DNA of 54,493 nt from Nostocaceae cyanobacterium. Lineage in GTDB: Bacteria > Cyanobacteriota > Cyanobacteriia > Cyanobacteriales > Nostocaceae. The position numbers and the translations under genes are program-made. The notes under the pieces were generated by a model that saw only the letters and a program-made list of their open reading frames with translations, ran no database searches and was not told the origin of the DNA. The DNA is taken from positions 1 to 54,493 of the forward strand of contig JASJCY010000016.1 in NCBI GenBank assembly GCA_030065825.1, in the 5' to 3' direction. Each line of letters opens with the position of its first letter. Position 1 is the first letter of the stretch. Positions 43,005-52,131 of the stretch are shown here, piece after piece.

Positions 43005-45095
43005 ATGGTGAACTCTACCCTAGTTGCCACAATATATGTCAACCCAGTAACAGGAAATGATAGCAATAATGGTTCCCGGTTGACTCCGTATAAAAGTCTT
43101 ACCCGTGCTGTGGCGGCATCTAAAACACGGGGGATTATTCAATTGGCTTCTGGAACTTACAATACCGCTAATGGTGAGGTGTTTCCCTTGGTAATACCTG
43201 CTGGTGTCATGGTGGTGGGTAACGAAGCCAGTAAAGGTCAAGGTATCGTAATTTCCGGTAGTGGTAAGTATCAAAGTTCCAGTTTTGGTGAACAAAATAT
43301 TACCTTGTTACTCCTTGGTAATGCCCAAATTATGGGCATTACTGTTACTAATCCCCATATCAAAGGTACTGGTATTTGGATTGAATCTACATCACCAACT
43401 GTAACTAATAATACTTTGAGTCATTGCGGTCGGGAAGGGGTATTTGTCAGTGGTAATGCCAAACCAGGGGTTCTGGATAACTTGTTTGTAGACAATAGCG
43501 CTGGAGGATTGGCGATCGCCGGACATAGTAAAGGAGAAATCCTCAGGAATATCTTCCAAAAAAATGGCTTGGGCATTGCCGTAAGTGACTTTGCTGCCCC
43601 TTTAATTGCCCATAACACCATATCAGGCAATGGCATCGGTATTGCTCTTTCTCGGGAATCTAGACCCGTTCTACGGCACAATTCTATTGAAAATAATACC
43701 CAAGGGGGTCTGCTAGTTAATGGTAAAGCTAATCCTGATTTAGGTAGCAATCAAGACCCCGCTGGTAATATTTGGCGCTATAATGGCAATTTTGATGTTA
43801 ATAATGCTACCTTTATTAAGTTACTTTCAGCAGGAAATCAGTTAAATCCTGGCAAAATCAAGGGATTAGTAGAATTAATTGCAACAACGGAAAATACGAA
43901 CAACAAAGTATCTATAACCACTAGCTTTGCTGATATGGCAGGGCATTGGGCAACGGCTTTTGTGGAAGCTTTACTCAAGGCAGGTTTAATTAGTGGTTTT
44001 CCTGATGGTACCTTTAGACCAGAGGCACCCATAACTCGGGCTGAGTATGCTGCTGTAATTGCCAAGACTTTCCATTTACCAGCCAAACAAACAGTTAGAA
44101 ATTTTCAAGATGTACAACCAGAATTTTGGGGTGCAAGTGCAATTGCCAAAGCTATGGCAATGGGTTTTATCAGTGGATTTCCGGATGGCACTTTTAGACC
44201 TGGACAAAACTTAACCAGGGTTCAAGCCATTGTCTCCCTAGTGAATGGGTTAGAAATCGACGGGGGCAATACTGATGTATTAACAATTTATGGTGACCGT
44301 GCCCAAATTCCCAGTTATGCCACCAATGCTGTCGCCATTGCTACCCAAAAATTACTTGTGGTTAACTATCCCCAAACTGGGCAATTGGAACCCTTAAGGG
44401 ATATTACTCGCGGTGAGGTAGCGGCGTTAATTTATCAGGCTTTGGTAGCCAGTGGTAAACAAAAGCCGATTATTTCACCTTACATCGTCAATGCTGATGT
44501 TACCTTGCCTTCATTTACGGATCTTCAGGGACATTGGGCAGAACCATTTATTAGGGCACTAGTAAATATGGAATTAACCAGTGGTTTTGCGGATGGTAGT
44601 TACCGACCAGATAAGCCCATGACCCGCGCCCAGTATGCCAGTTTAATTGCAGCAGCATTTAACCCCAGTCCTAAACGTCGAGCAGCAAATTTTACCGATA
44701 TATCTAAAGATTTTTGGGCATATAAAGCTATCGAAATAGCAGCCCAAGCCGGATTTGTGGGTGGATTTAGCGATCGCACCTTCCGTCCTCAAGAAAATGT
44801 CCAACGATTACAGGTGATTGTTTCCCTAGTTAGTGGACTTGGCTTGCCTGCGGCTCATACTGATTTACTGTTAGGCTATAAAGATTACAATCGCCTCCCT
44901 GACTACGCACGCACCGCCATTGCCACCGCTACAGCCCAAAAAATCATCGTTAATTACCCAGAACCAGAGGAAATAAAGCCTTTACAGCCAGCAACACGAG
45001 GAGAAGTAGCAGCAATGGTTTATCAAGCATTGGTGACAATTGGACGTTGTTCGGTAATAAATTGCCCTTATATTGTTTCCCATGATTGCAGTTGA
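43005..45095 (+). CDS. DUF1565 parallel beta-helix protein with six SLH repeats
   Basis: 696 residues from ATG 43005 (a longer frame reaching 42924 runs through repeat DNA). Residues 1-280 are a DUF1565/right-handed beta-helix domain (YVNPVTGNDSNNGSRLTPYK, IQLASGTYNTANGE, repeated GNxxGIAxS turns). From about 300 on there are six S-layer-homology repeats in two triplets: FADMAGHW, FQDVQPEFW and IPSYATNAV-type, then FTDLQGHW, FTDISKDFW and LPDYARTAI-type, with RAEYAAVIAK and RAQYASLIAA motifs. SLH domains bind cell-wall polymers, so a surface-anchored polysaccharide-binding or lyase-like protein is likely. No clear signal peptide is visible, which is odd for that role. It is a paralog of the gene at 46285-48087. 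Confidence 0.85.
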   Translation: MVNSTLVATIYVNPVTGNDSNNGSRLTPYKSLTRAVAASKTRGIIQLASGTYNTANGEVFPLVIPAGVMVVGNEASKGQGIVISGSGKYQSSSFGEQNITLLLLGNAQIMGITVTNPHIKGTGIWIESTSPTVTNNTLSHCGREGVFVSGNAKPGVLDNLFVDNSAGGLAIAGHSKGEILRNIFQKNGLGIAVSDFAAPLIAHNTISGNGIGIALSRESRPVLRHNSIENNTQGGLLVNGKANPDLGSNQDPAGNIWRYNGNFDVNNATFIKLLSAGNQLNPGKIKGLVELIATTENTNNKVSITTSFADMAGHWATAFVEALLKAGLISGFPDGTFRPEAPITRAEYAAVIAKTFHLPAKQTVRNFQDVQPEFWGASAIAKAMAMGFISGFPDGTFRPGQNLTRVQAIVSLVNGLEIDGGNTDVLTIYGDRAQIPSYATNAVAIATQKLLVVNYPQTGQLEPLRDITRGEVAALIYQALVASGKQKPIISPYIVNADVTLPSFTDLQGHWAEPFIRALVNMELTSGFADGSYRPDKPMTRAQYASLIAAAFNPSPKRRAANFTDISKDFWAYKAIEIAAQAGFVGGFSDRTFRPQENVQRLQVIVSLVSGLGLPAAHTDLLLGYKDYNRLPDYARTAIATATAQKIIVNYPEPEEIKPLQPATRGEVAAMVYQALVTIGRCSVINCPYIVSHDCS

Positions 45096-45176
45096 CCGAT
45101 AGAATTAAGAACACTTCCCAATCTAATGGGAAATAATAAAAACAGATAAATTGTAGCAAACAGTACTATAGGCTAT

Positions 45177-45983
45177 ATGCAACGGGAGCAAAATTTATGC
45201 CTATTGCCTGAAGCCAATAGCCAGATGTTCACACCAGCATCAGATGCATCTACCGATTTGACTATTGATTTGACTATGAACTTATTGATTCACTATAGTT
45301 TTGACCTTAGCGGCTATAGTGCCAGTGAGTTAGTGGATCGTTGGCAAAAAGAATACCCAATTAGCTGGTTACATCTAGCAGTCATTGAAGCACTGTATCA
45401 AGGTCGTTACAAAGCGATTTCTGTACAGCAAATATTAACTCTTTGGCAGCGGCGAGGACAGGCAACTTTTCATTATAACATGGAATTTGAACGCTTAATT
45501 TGCAGCAAATTCCCTGAAAGTTTAACTTCATTGCCGTCATCACCTATACTTCCGGTGAAGACAACCAATAGTAATTATGTATTGAAAAATCCCCCATCTT
45601 TACCTGAAAAACTATCTAGCGATTCTTATTCTCAATCGAGTAATGGCAAAAGCAACTGGGAAGCCAGGAAAATAGATGTACCAGAAAAGACCTATAAGCC
45701 CGAAGTACAGGAGGAAGATAATAGTTTATATATAACAAATAGTTTCCCCTCCCAACAGCTGCTTAGCTCTGTGAAGGAAAATAAAAATGGTAATTCTGGG
45801 GAAGCAAATTATCACCATTCCTCAGGTCTTGATAGATTGACAAATCTGCTACCCCCAGCAGTCAATCATCCCCCCATTGGACAATTTACACCCCAAACGA
45901 GCGATCGCGGCGATTCTTTTACATCAAAACTCAAAGCTATGTCTTTTGATCCCAATGTACAGGAAGCGGAATCTCCAAGCTAG
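45177..45983 (+). CDS. Conserved cyanobacterial-type protein of unknown function
   Basis: 268 residues. Residues 40-110 are a compact helical domain (SASELVDRWQKEYPISWLHL, AVIEALYQGRYKAISVQQIL, LWQRRGQATFHYNMEFERLI). This pattern looks familiar from uncharacterised cyanobacterial proteins, with a DnaD-like helix arrangement as a weak possibility. The remaining 150 residues are Ser/Asn/Pro-rich and probably disordered. ATG start; no clear Shine-Dalgarno sequence. It lies between two DUF1565 genes in a convergent layout with the second. Confidence 0.7.
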   Translation: MQREQNLCLLPEANSQMFTPASDASTDLTIDLTMNLLIHYSFDLSGYSASELVDRWQKEYPISWLHLAVIEALYQGRYKAISVQQILTLWQRRGQATFHYNMEFERLICSKFPESLTSLPSSPILPVKTTNSNYVLKNPPSLPEKLSSDSYSQSSNGKSNWEARKIDVPEKTYKPEVQEEDNSLYITNSFPSQQLLSSVKENKNGNSGEANYHHSSGLDRLTNLLPPAVNHPPIGQFTPQTSDRGDSFTSKLKAMSFDPNVQEAESPS

Positions 45984-46284
45984 TACCACTGACTTGGAAG
46001 TCAATAAGTAATAAGTAATAAGTAATAAGTAATAAGTATAGGAATCCGGTTTGATTCGTAAAATTCTTCGTGAAGATAGGGAACTCTTAACGGGAAACAG
46101 GGAACAGAAAATGTACTGAGATTTTTAAGCGCAAGCGCAGGCTACACCAACAAAAATCAAATAGGAGTCCTATATTTTGGTTCTTCCACACATTTTTTCG
46201 TTCACTCCCCATTATCCATTACCCATTACCAATTACCCATTACCAATTACCAATTACCAATTACCAATTACCCATTACCTATGA
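45984..46284. repeat. AATAAGT and AATTACC heptamers in a convergent spacer
   Basis: AATAAGT units (46001-46037), a GCGCAAGCGCAGGCTACACC module (46130-46149; inverted relative at 26583-26610), and AATTACC units (46209-46278) ending just before the stop of the SPOR-domain gene. No gene. Confidence 0.85.
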
Positions 46285-48087
46285 CTAATTACCAATCTGT
46301 TCAACCGTAGCTTGTAAGCCGTTATTGGTAAGTATTCTCACCATATTATCGGCATTATCACGGCTGTTAAAGACTCCTGCTTGCATAACTGTTTGACCTC
46401 CAGAAAAAGTAGGAAAAGCATCAGGGGCTAGGAATTTGACTATTTCTCTATCCCTTTGTGTTACTACCGTTGCTATCACCCGATAACGATAATTATTATT
46501 AATTACATTGAAATTACTCTGTGCTACTCTCCTAGGGGAGTTACCTCCCGGAGTTGTTAATATTCCTGACTCATCCAAAGAAGCTGCTTCCAGAATCGGT
46601 AATGATGACTGTGAGTTGGTGTCCTCAACTGTTGTTGCTGATGTTCCTAGGAATTGAGATGATGACTGAGGAGCAACAAATTCGATAATACTAGAGTCAG
46701 CCTGCACACCATTTACCTGGGAACTATCGGATATTTCAGTTCTCCTGTTTGACTGTGGTGTTAAACTGCTAGGCATAGGAAACCCAGATTTCCCAGTCGG
46801 AATACTTCGTTTGGGATTTGACTGCTGAGAGATAACAGGTGTTTGCACTGGTAACATTTGACGCCGAGATTGCCCTCTAGAAAGATTGTTATTGCTTGGT
46901 TTGCTATCTCTCAATGATGCCGATGGAGTAATATCCTCTTGAGAATCTTCAGGTATAAATGCCGGTGCAGTGCCAGAAAAATCGATTTCTCCAGAGACGC
47001 GATGGCGTTTTAGGTTATTACCATAGGCATAAATCATTTCTTTGGCAGCGCTAGCATTAATCTCATAACGACCATTATCGCTAAATTGGTTACTTCCTGG
47101 TTCCGAACTATTACCTAAATCAGGCATTGCCTTGGAGATTACAACTAAGCCATCTTCAGTATTTTTCTGAATTATATTACTGCGCAAAACCGGACGGGAA
47201 GAGGCTTGGACAATAATTCCACTGCGGTTGTAACGTATAGTATTATCAACAATTATCGGTTGGGCATTGTTAGCGACATTAATGCCAAAGCCTGTTTGCT
47301 GAAACACATTGGAACGGATTTGAGGACTGGCATTAGCGGAAATTGTAATCCCATTAGCACCGTTGCGATAGAAGTCATTATTACTAATATTCGGCTTAGC
47401 CTTACCAGTAACAGCAATTCCATCTTGGGTACTATCAGCAAAGGTATTTTCCGTCACTATGGGATTAGTAGATTCAATCCATAAACCATAACCACGATTG
47501 TTAGGATTAGTTACCGTAACTCCAGTTAATTTTGCTTGATTAGCACCAACAATGGTTATATGCTTACTGCCAAAAAAGCGACTCAGGTAATTACCACCTC
47601 CAGTAATTATAATCCCTCGACCTTTACTGTTGGGATCTCCTTGAATCGTCACACCCGGTTTCAGGGTTAAGGGAAATGTCTCTCCTGTATCGGCGCTGTA
47701 AGTACCTTGTGCAAGTACAATTGTAGTATTAGACTCTGCTACCTTTAGAGCTTGGGTAATAGTTTTCAATGGAGTTCTTTCACTACCATCCCCTCCACTA
47801 TCATTTCCTGTAGTGGGGTTGACAAATAGCACCTTCACCTGAGATGGTGTCTTAATACCTTGGGAAATTGACTCTTGTGTAGACCGCACCTGAGCAATGG
47901 CGGCTTTTTGACTTGTACTCACCCAAGCCATAGTTAATGCCCCACTTACAGTCAACAATAAAACTAAGTAACGCCAAATAAAGAACATAGCAATTTCTAA
48001 GAATAAATAAGACTTATTAACCTTGCTAACGGGCACCACTGGCAGAATATCTGCCCTGAGGTGTTTAAAAAAGTGGAGACTATTCAT
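46285..48087 (-). CDS. DUF1565 beta-helix protein with SPOR-like C-terminus
   Basis: 600 residues. The N-terminus has one hydrophobic segment (FFIWRYLVLLLTVSGALTMA, about 35-55), a likely uncleaved anchor or signal. Residues 85-370 form a DUF1565/right-handed beta-helix domain (FVNPTTGNDSGGDGSERTPL, IVLAQGTYSADTGETFPL, many N/G-rich coils). The linker (370-520) is Ser/Gln/Pro-rich. The last 80 residues (YRYRVIATVVTQRDREIVKF, then QAGVFNSRDNADNMVRIL and GLQATVEQI) have a SPOR-like pattern, a domain that binds denuded peptidoglycan. Start 48087 has AGGAG about nine bases upstream; ATG 47988 is possible. Envelope location is likely. Confidence 0.83.
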   Translation of the reverse strand: MNSLHFFKHLRADILPVVPVSKVNKSYLFLEIAMFFIWRYLVLLLTVSGALTMAWVSTSQKAAIAQVRSTQESISQGIKTPSQVKVLFVNPTTGNDSGGDGSERTPLKTITQALKVAESNTTIVLAQGTYSADTGETFPLTLKPGVTIQGDPNSKGRGIIITGGGNYLSRFFGSKHITIVGANQAKLTGVTVTNPNNRGYGLWIESTNPIVTENTFADSTQDGIAVTGKAKPNISNNDFYRNGANGITISANASPQIRSNVFQQTGFGINVANNAQPIIVDNTIRYNRSGIIVQASSRPVLRSNIIQKNTEDGLVVISKAMPDLGNSSEPGSNQFSDNGRYEINASAAKEMIYAYGNNLKRHRVSGEIDFSGTAPAFIPEDSQEDITPSASLRDSKPSNNNLSRGQSRRQMLPVQTPVISQQSNPKRSIPTGKSGFPMPSSLTPQSNRRTEISDSSQVNGVQADSSIIEFVAPQSSSQFLGTSATTVEDTNSQSSLPILEAASLDESGILTTPGGNSPRRVAQSNFNVINNNYRYRVIATVVTQRDREIVKFLAPDAFPTFSGGQTVMQAGVFNSRDNADNMVRILTNNGLQATVEQIGN

Positions 48088-48414
48088 TTGATGACACTCC
48101 TGTCAACAATCAAATTTTTTATACTCTCAATAAGACCTAGATGTCGATAACTTTAGTCACATATTCCTTAAAGAAGTGTTAAGTAATGGAATAGGTACGG
48201 GGTAATTGGTAATGGGTAATTGGTAATCGGTAATGGGTAATCGGTAATTTATCGTTCTCTCCCCATCTCCCCCCTCTTCCCCCTCTCCCTCCTCTTCCCC
48301 CTCTCCCTCCTCTTCCCCTACTCCTCCTCTCCCAACTTGGTCATACTTTATCCTTTCTCCTCAATCACTTATTCTGGATAGAAACCCAAAAAATATATAA
48401 CCAAGATTGTGAAT
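48088..48414. other. Divergent region with STRRs
   Basis: Contains GGTAATT/GGTAATG heptamers (48205-48250) and a pyrimidine nonamer array of CCCCTCTTC / CCCTCTCCCTCCTCTT units (48258-48335). The 100 bp next to each gene are unique and likely hold the divergent promoters. No thiamine (TPP) riboswitch was recognised upstream of thiE. Confidence 0.6.
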
Positions 48415-49527
48415 ATGAAACAGGCAGACTGTTACGATGAAATCACTAATGGGGTTGTTGTAATGGTCCAAGCCCACAGTCAAAAAGAACAAACACAACA
48501 AGTCGTTTACCGCATTTTAGATGCGAATTTAGATCGTGCCCGCGAGGGTTTGCGAATCATTGAGGAATGGTGTCGCTTTGGGCTTAATAATGCCCAGTTA
48601 GCTTCCGAATGCAAACAGATGCGGCAAGAGGTAGCACACTGGCATACAGCCCCTATGAAAGCAGCCAGAGATACTCCAGGGGATACTGGCACAGAGTTAA
48701 CCCATACTCGTGAAGAACAACGCGCTAGTGTCACATCTGTCTTAGAGGCGAATTTCTGCCGGGTGCAGGAAGCCATGCGCGTACTAGAAGAATACGGCAA
48801 ACTTCACCACCCCAATATGGGTAAAGCCTTTAAGCAGATGCGCTATCGGGTTTATACCCTCGAAAGCAATTTAATGGGTTATCAACGGCATCAGTTGCTG
48901 TTGCGATCGCACCTGTATCTTGTTACCTCCCCGAGTGAAAAGTTAATGGAAACCGTGGAAGCTGCCCTTAAAGGTGGACTAACCCTAGTTCAGTATCGCG
49001 ATAAAAATGCCGATGATACGATGCGTCTGGAAAAGGCAAGGCAACTGCGCCAATTATGCCACTCTTACGGTGCTTTGTTTATTATCAATGACCGCGTGGA
49101 TCTGGCTTTGGCTGTAGATGCTGATGGGGTACATCTAGGACAGCAAGACATGCCCATTGCGATCGCCCGACAGTTACTTGGTCCTCAGCGCTTGATAGGA
49201 CGTTCTACCACAAATTCGCAAGAAATGCAAGGGGCAATCCTAGAAGGTGCGGATTACATTGGCGTTGGTCCAGTTTATGCAACTCCCACTAAAGCCAATA
49301 AAGCAGCCGCTGGCTTAGAATATGTGAGCTATGCTGCTAAAAATGCTTCTATGCCTTGGTTTGCCATTGGCGGTATTGATGCGAATAATATTAACGAAGT
49401 TATTGACGCTGGAGCAAATCGAGTAGCGGTAGTCCGAGCAATCATGGAAGCCGAACAACCTACCTTGGTCACTCAGTATTTTCTCTCACAATTACACCGC
49501 ATTCAACCGACAAATGACAAATGGTAA
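48415..49527 (+). CDS. thiE: Thiamine-phosphate synthase with N-terminal extension
   Basis: About 370 residues from ATG 48415 (GTG 48409 and ATG 48463 are alternatives). The C-terminal 205 residues are a complete ThiE TIM barrel: LYLVTSPSEKLMETVEAALK, GGLTLVQYRDKNAD, FIINDRVDLALAVDADGVHL, GRSTTNSQEM, YIGVGPVYATPTK and FAIGGIDANNI. It joins HMP-PP and thiazole phosphate to make thiamine phosphate. The N-terminal 160 residues (ILDANLDRAREGLRIIEEWC, ASVTSVLEANFCRVQEAMRV) are the helical extension seen in cyanobacterial ThiE, of unclear function. thiS lies 160 bp downstream on the same strand. Confidence 0.95.
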   Translation: MKQADCYDEITNGVVVMVQAHSQKEQTQQVVYRILDANLDRAREGLRIIEEWCRFGLNNAQLASECKQMRQEVAHWHTAPMKAARDTPGDTGTELTHTREEQRASVTSVLEANFCRVQEAMRVLEEYGKLHHPNMGKAFKQMRYRVYTLESNLMGYQRHQLLLRSHLYLVTSPSEKLMETVEAALKGGLTLVQYRDKNADDTMRLEKARQLRQLCHSYGALFIINDRVDLALAVDADGVHLGQQDMPIAIARQLLGPQRLIGRSTTNSQEMQGAILEGADYIGVGPVYATPTKANKAAAGLEYVSYAAKNASMPWFAIGGIDANNINEVIDAGANRVAVVRAIMEAEQPTLVTQYFLSQLHRIQPTNDKW

Positions 49528-49683
49528 ATTAAAAATTAAAAATTAAAAATTAAAAATTAAAAATGACCAATGACATAGACAAAGGAGCGGCTAGTCTACG
49601 ACAATGCCTTACGGCATACCCGCAGGGTATGACAAATGACTACTTAACTGGATTTTTACTGACCTATTTTATTTATAAATCTT
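49528..49683. repeat. ATTAAAA heptamers between thiE and thiS
   Basis: About five ATTAAAA units (49526-49565), then a dispersed GCTAGTCTACGACAATGCCT...ACCCGCAGGGTATG module (49590-49632). Repeats therefore separate two genes of one pathway. Confidence 0.8.
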
Positions 49684-49896
49684 ATGTCTGAGCGAATTAC
49701 TTTGGAAGTAAATGGCGAAACCCATGATTGTTTATCACAAACTCCTTTACCCGACTTACTACAACAGTTGGGTTATAATTCCCGCTTAGTCGCAGTGGAA
49801 TATAATGGTGAAATTTTACACAGACAATTTTGGTCTGATACCGCACTTAAACAAGGCGATCGCTTAGAAGTGGTGACCATTGTTGGTGGAGGTTAA
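49684..49896 (+). CDS. thiS: Sulfur carrier protein ThiS
   Basis: 70 residues with the ubiquitin-like beta-grasp pattern (ITLEVNGETHDCLSQTPLPD, LVAVEYNGEILHR, LKQGDRLEVVTIVGGG). The C-terminal GG, here GGG, is the site that is adenylated and thiocarboxylated to donate sulfur for thiazole synthesis. It follows thiE and so supports a thiamine biosynthesis locus; thiG is not in the window. Confidence 0.95.
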   Translation: MSERITLEVNGETHDCLSQTPLPDLLQQLGYNSRLVAVEYNGEILHRQFWSDTALKQGDRLEVVTIVGGG

Positions 49897-50102
49897 CCAA
49901 GTCAAAAGTCATAGACACCCGTAGGGTGGCTTCCTGTAGGGTATCGAATACAATAAGAGTGGGATGGGCATCCTTGCCAGTCCTAATTTCACTGATTCCC
50001 TTTGTATTCTACATCCTGCGGTCAGACTAACCCTACAACCGAAAACCGATATACCTATTAAAATTTGGGATGCTCCTTTCCCTATTCCCTATTCCCTATT
50101 CC
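49897..50102. other. Convergent spacer with CCCTATT repeats
   Basis: Contains a GTAGGGTGGCTTCCTGTAGG-like palindrome fragment (49921-49942), GGGATGGGCATCCTTGCC (49961-49978), and CCCTATT heptamers (50081-50120) that run into the 3' end of aroK. Confidence 0.7.
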
Positions 50103-50657
50103 CTATTCCCTATTCCCTATTTGGTGAGTTTTCAAGACGCTGGGAATCGCTTCTATGACTCTTGTGACAATTATTTCCGGGGTTTCTCCTTCGTGAATGG
50201 TAATGCGTAAATCGGCTTGGGAATAAAGGGGTTGTCGCTGTTGGAGGAGCGATCGCAATTTTCCTTTAGGATCGGCATCTTGTAGCAAGGGTCTTGTGGT
50301 ATCTTCTGTTAACCTACTATACAGTAAATCTACGGGAGCATCTAGCCAAACAATTAAGCCGTGATGCAGATAACTCCAGTTATTTTTCTTCATTACTATG
50401 CCTCCACCAGTAGCTACAGTGAGTTTAGTAAAGGCACAAACTTGCATCAGTACATTACTTTCCAGTTGGCGAAATACCGCTTCTCCTTCTGTGGCAAAAA
50501 TTTGATTAATAGTTTGTTTTGCGGCTTTTTCGATTAAATCGTCAGTATCCACAAACCCATACTCTAACTGACGCGCTAACAATTGTCCTACCGTGGTTTT
50601 ACCAGCACCCATCATCCCAATTAAGTAGAGATTGATTCCTTTTAAAATGTTACTCAT
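50103..50657 (-). CDS. aroK: Shikimate kinase
   Basis: 184 residues. It phosphorylates shikimate in aromatic amino acid synthesis. Walker A GMMGAGKTTVGQLLA (14-28), shikimate-binding DTDDLIE (about 37-43), the FRQLE arginine, TGGGIV (about 83-88), and lid LTEDTTRPLL. The last six residues (QIGNRE) and stop are encoded by CCCTATT heptamers read in reverse (GGGAATA), so the natural end appears to have been replaced or extended by repeat DNA after VLKTH. The catalytic core is complete. ATG start; no partner gene on this strand. Confidence 0.95.
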   Translation of the reverse strand: MSNILKGINLYLIGMMGAGKTTVGQLLARQLEYGFVDTDDLIEKAAKQTINQIFATEGEAVFRQLESNVLMQVCAFTKLTVATGGGIVMKKNNWSYLHHGLIVWLDAPVDLLYSRLTEDTTRPLLQDADPKGKLRSLLQQRQPLYSQADLRITIHEGETPEIIVTRVIEAIPSVLKTHQIGNRE

Positions 50658-51025
50658 ATTATGTTCGTATAAACATTTACTATATCTATGTAGACTGGTA
50701 ATGGGTAATAGGTAATGGGTAATGGATTCACTCTTTGCAAGTTGGCAATTTTAACTCTCACTCAATAAATTCTCAGCAAAAACTCATAATTTTGAGATTC
50801 AATCCTATTTAAATATAAATAGCCGCGATATGTACAGATTTTGCAGACCTTGAGAATCAATTCCGTGGCAGGCAATATGCTTGCCATTGGCTTTTTTTCA
50901 CTGAAATCTGGTTATATTGAGATTTAATCAAATTTAAATGTATAAAGTCCAGCCGACAAGGAAAACTAATCAAAGTCTTTATTTTGGATTGGTTGTTCTA
51001 GAAACAATATAACTTTAGGAGTGCA
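50658..51025. other. Divergent region between aroK and arsM
   Basis: Contains a few GGTAATGGGTAAT heptamers (50698-50723) and, at 50866-50886, the hairpin TGGCAGGCA...TGCTTGCCA followed by TTGGCTTTTTTT (a possible terminator on the + strand). AGGAG lies before the arsM ATG. No ArsR-type operator was recognised. Confidence 0.5.
50866..50899 (+). terminator. Possible intrinsic terminator upstream of arsM
   Basis: A 9-bp stem with one G-U pair and a three-base loop, then four bases and a run of seven T. With no known gene on this strand before it, it might end a small RNA or attenuate arsM transcription. The T-run is a little far from the stem. Confidence 0.35.
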
Positions 51026-51994
51026 ATGACTTATCTCGAAACCACTGCCCAATTTTACAGTGAAGTTGCCCAAACACCGCAAGTGGGACTATGTTGTGTT
51101 CAGAGTTCACCTCTGCAATTACCGGGGTTGAAAATTCCTCAAGCAATGCAGGAAATGAATTATGGTTGTGGTACTACCGTTCATCCTAATGAACTTGTTA
51201 ACCAACCGACGGTGTTATATGTTGGTGTTGGGGGTGGTTTGGAAGCATTACAATTTGCCTATTTTTCCCGTCGTCCTGGTGCGGTAATTGCTGTAGATCC
51301 GGTTGCACAGATGCGAGAAGCTGCTATGCGTAATTTGCAACTAGCTGCACAGGAAAATCCTTGGTTTCACCCCAGTTTTGTGGAGATTCGCGAAGGGGAT
51401 GCTTTTAATTTACCCGTTGACAATGAAACTGTGGATGTAGTGGCACAAAATTGTCTATTTAATATCTTTGAACCGGAAGATTTAACTCGTGCTTTACAAG
51501 AGGGTTATCGAGTACTAAAAACGGGTGGAAGGTTGCAAATGAGTGACCCAATTGCTACTCGTCCTATACCTCCACATTTACAACAAGATGAACGTTTACG
51601 TGCTATGTGTTTATCAGGGGCACTTACCTATGAAGAGTATACTAAACAAATAGTAACTGCTGGTTTTGGACAGGTGGAAATTCGTGCCCGTCGTCCCTAT
51701 CGTCTTTTAGATTGTCATACTTATAAATTAGAATCTCCTTTACTTTTAGAAAGCCTAGATTCTGTTTCTTTTAAAGTAATTATTCCCGAAGATGGAGCTT
51801 GTATCTTTACAGGAAAAACGGCAATTTATATGGGAGAAGAAGATTTTTTGGATGATGGTGATGGTCATATTCTGCAAAAGGGAATTCCTGCGGCAGTTTG
51901 CGATAAAACGGCTGGGAAATTAGCTCAATCAATGCCACAAAATATAATCACAACTGATTCTACATGGCATTATATAGGAGGTGGTTGTTGTTAA
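51026..51994 (+). CDS. arsM: Arsenite methyltransferase of arsenosugar synthesis
   Basis: 322 residues. SAM-binding motif LYVGVGGGLEALQFA (about 70-84), AVDPVAQMREAA, EGDAFNLPVDNETVDVVAQN, and VLKTGGRLQMSDPIA. Cysteines proposed to bind As(III) are present at LCC (23-24), YGCGTT (48) and NCLF. The C-terminal domain ends with a GGGCC motif. The long version with the C-terminal extension fits the ArsM that works with radical SAM ArsS to make arsenosugars. The radical SAM gene arsS lies 720 bp downstream, separated by a broken phosphate-transporter gene, so the three were probably one operon. Confidence 0.93.
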   Translation: MTYLETTAQFYSEVAQTPQVGLCCVQSSPLQLPGLKIPQAMQEMNYGCGTTVHPNELVNQPTVLYVGVGGGLEALQFAYFSRRPGAVIAVDPVAQMREAAMRNLQLAAQENPWFHPSFVEIREGDAFNLPVDNETVDVVAQNCLFNIFEPEDLTRALQEGYRVLKTGGRLQMSDPIATRPIPPHLQQDERLRAMCLSGALTYEEYTKQIVTAGFGQVEIRARRPYRLLDCHTYKLESPLLLESLDSVSFKVIIPEDGACIFTGKTAIYMGEEDFLDDGDGHILQKGIPAAVCDKTAGKLAQSMPQNIITTDSTWHYIGGGCC

Positions 51995-52131
51995 ATAATT
52001 ATATTGTTCTGCTTCCTCAATAAAGGTAAGGTGGGCAGTGCCCACCCAGATAAGTCAACAATTTCAGACTCTATTTGTAAATAATTTCGTGGTGCAAGAT
52101 GTGAATCAATATTGTTATCAGGAAAGTACAG

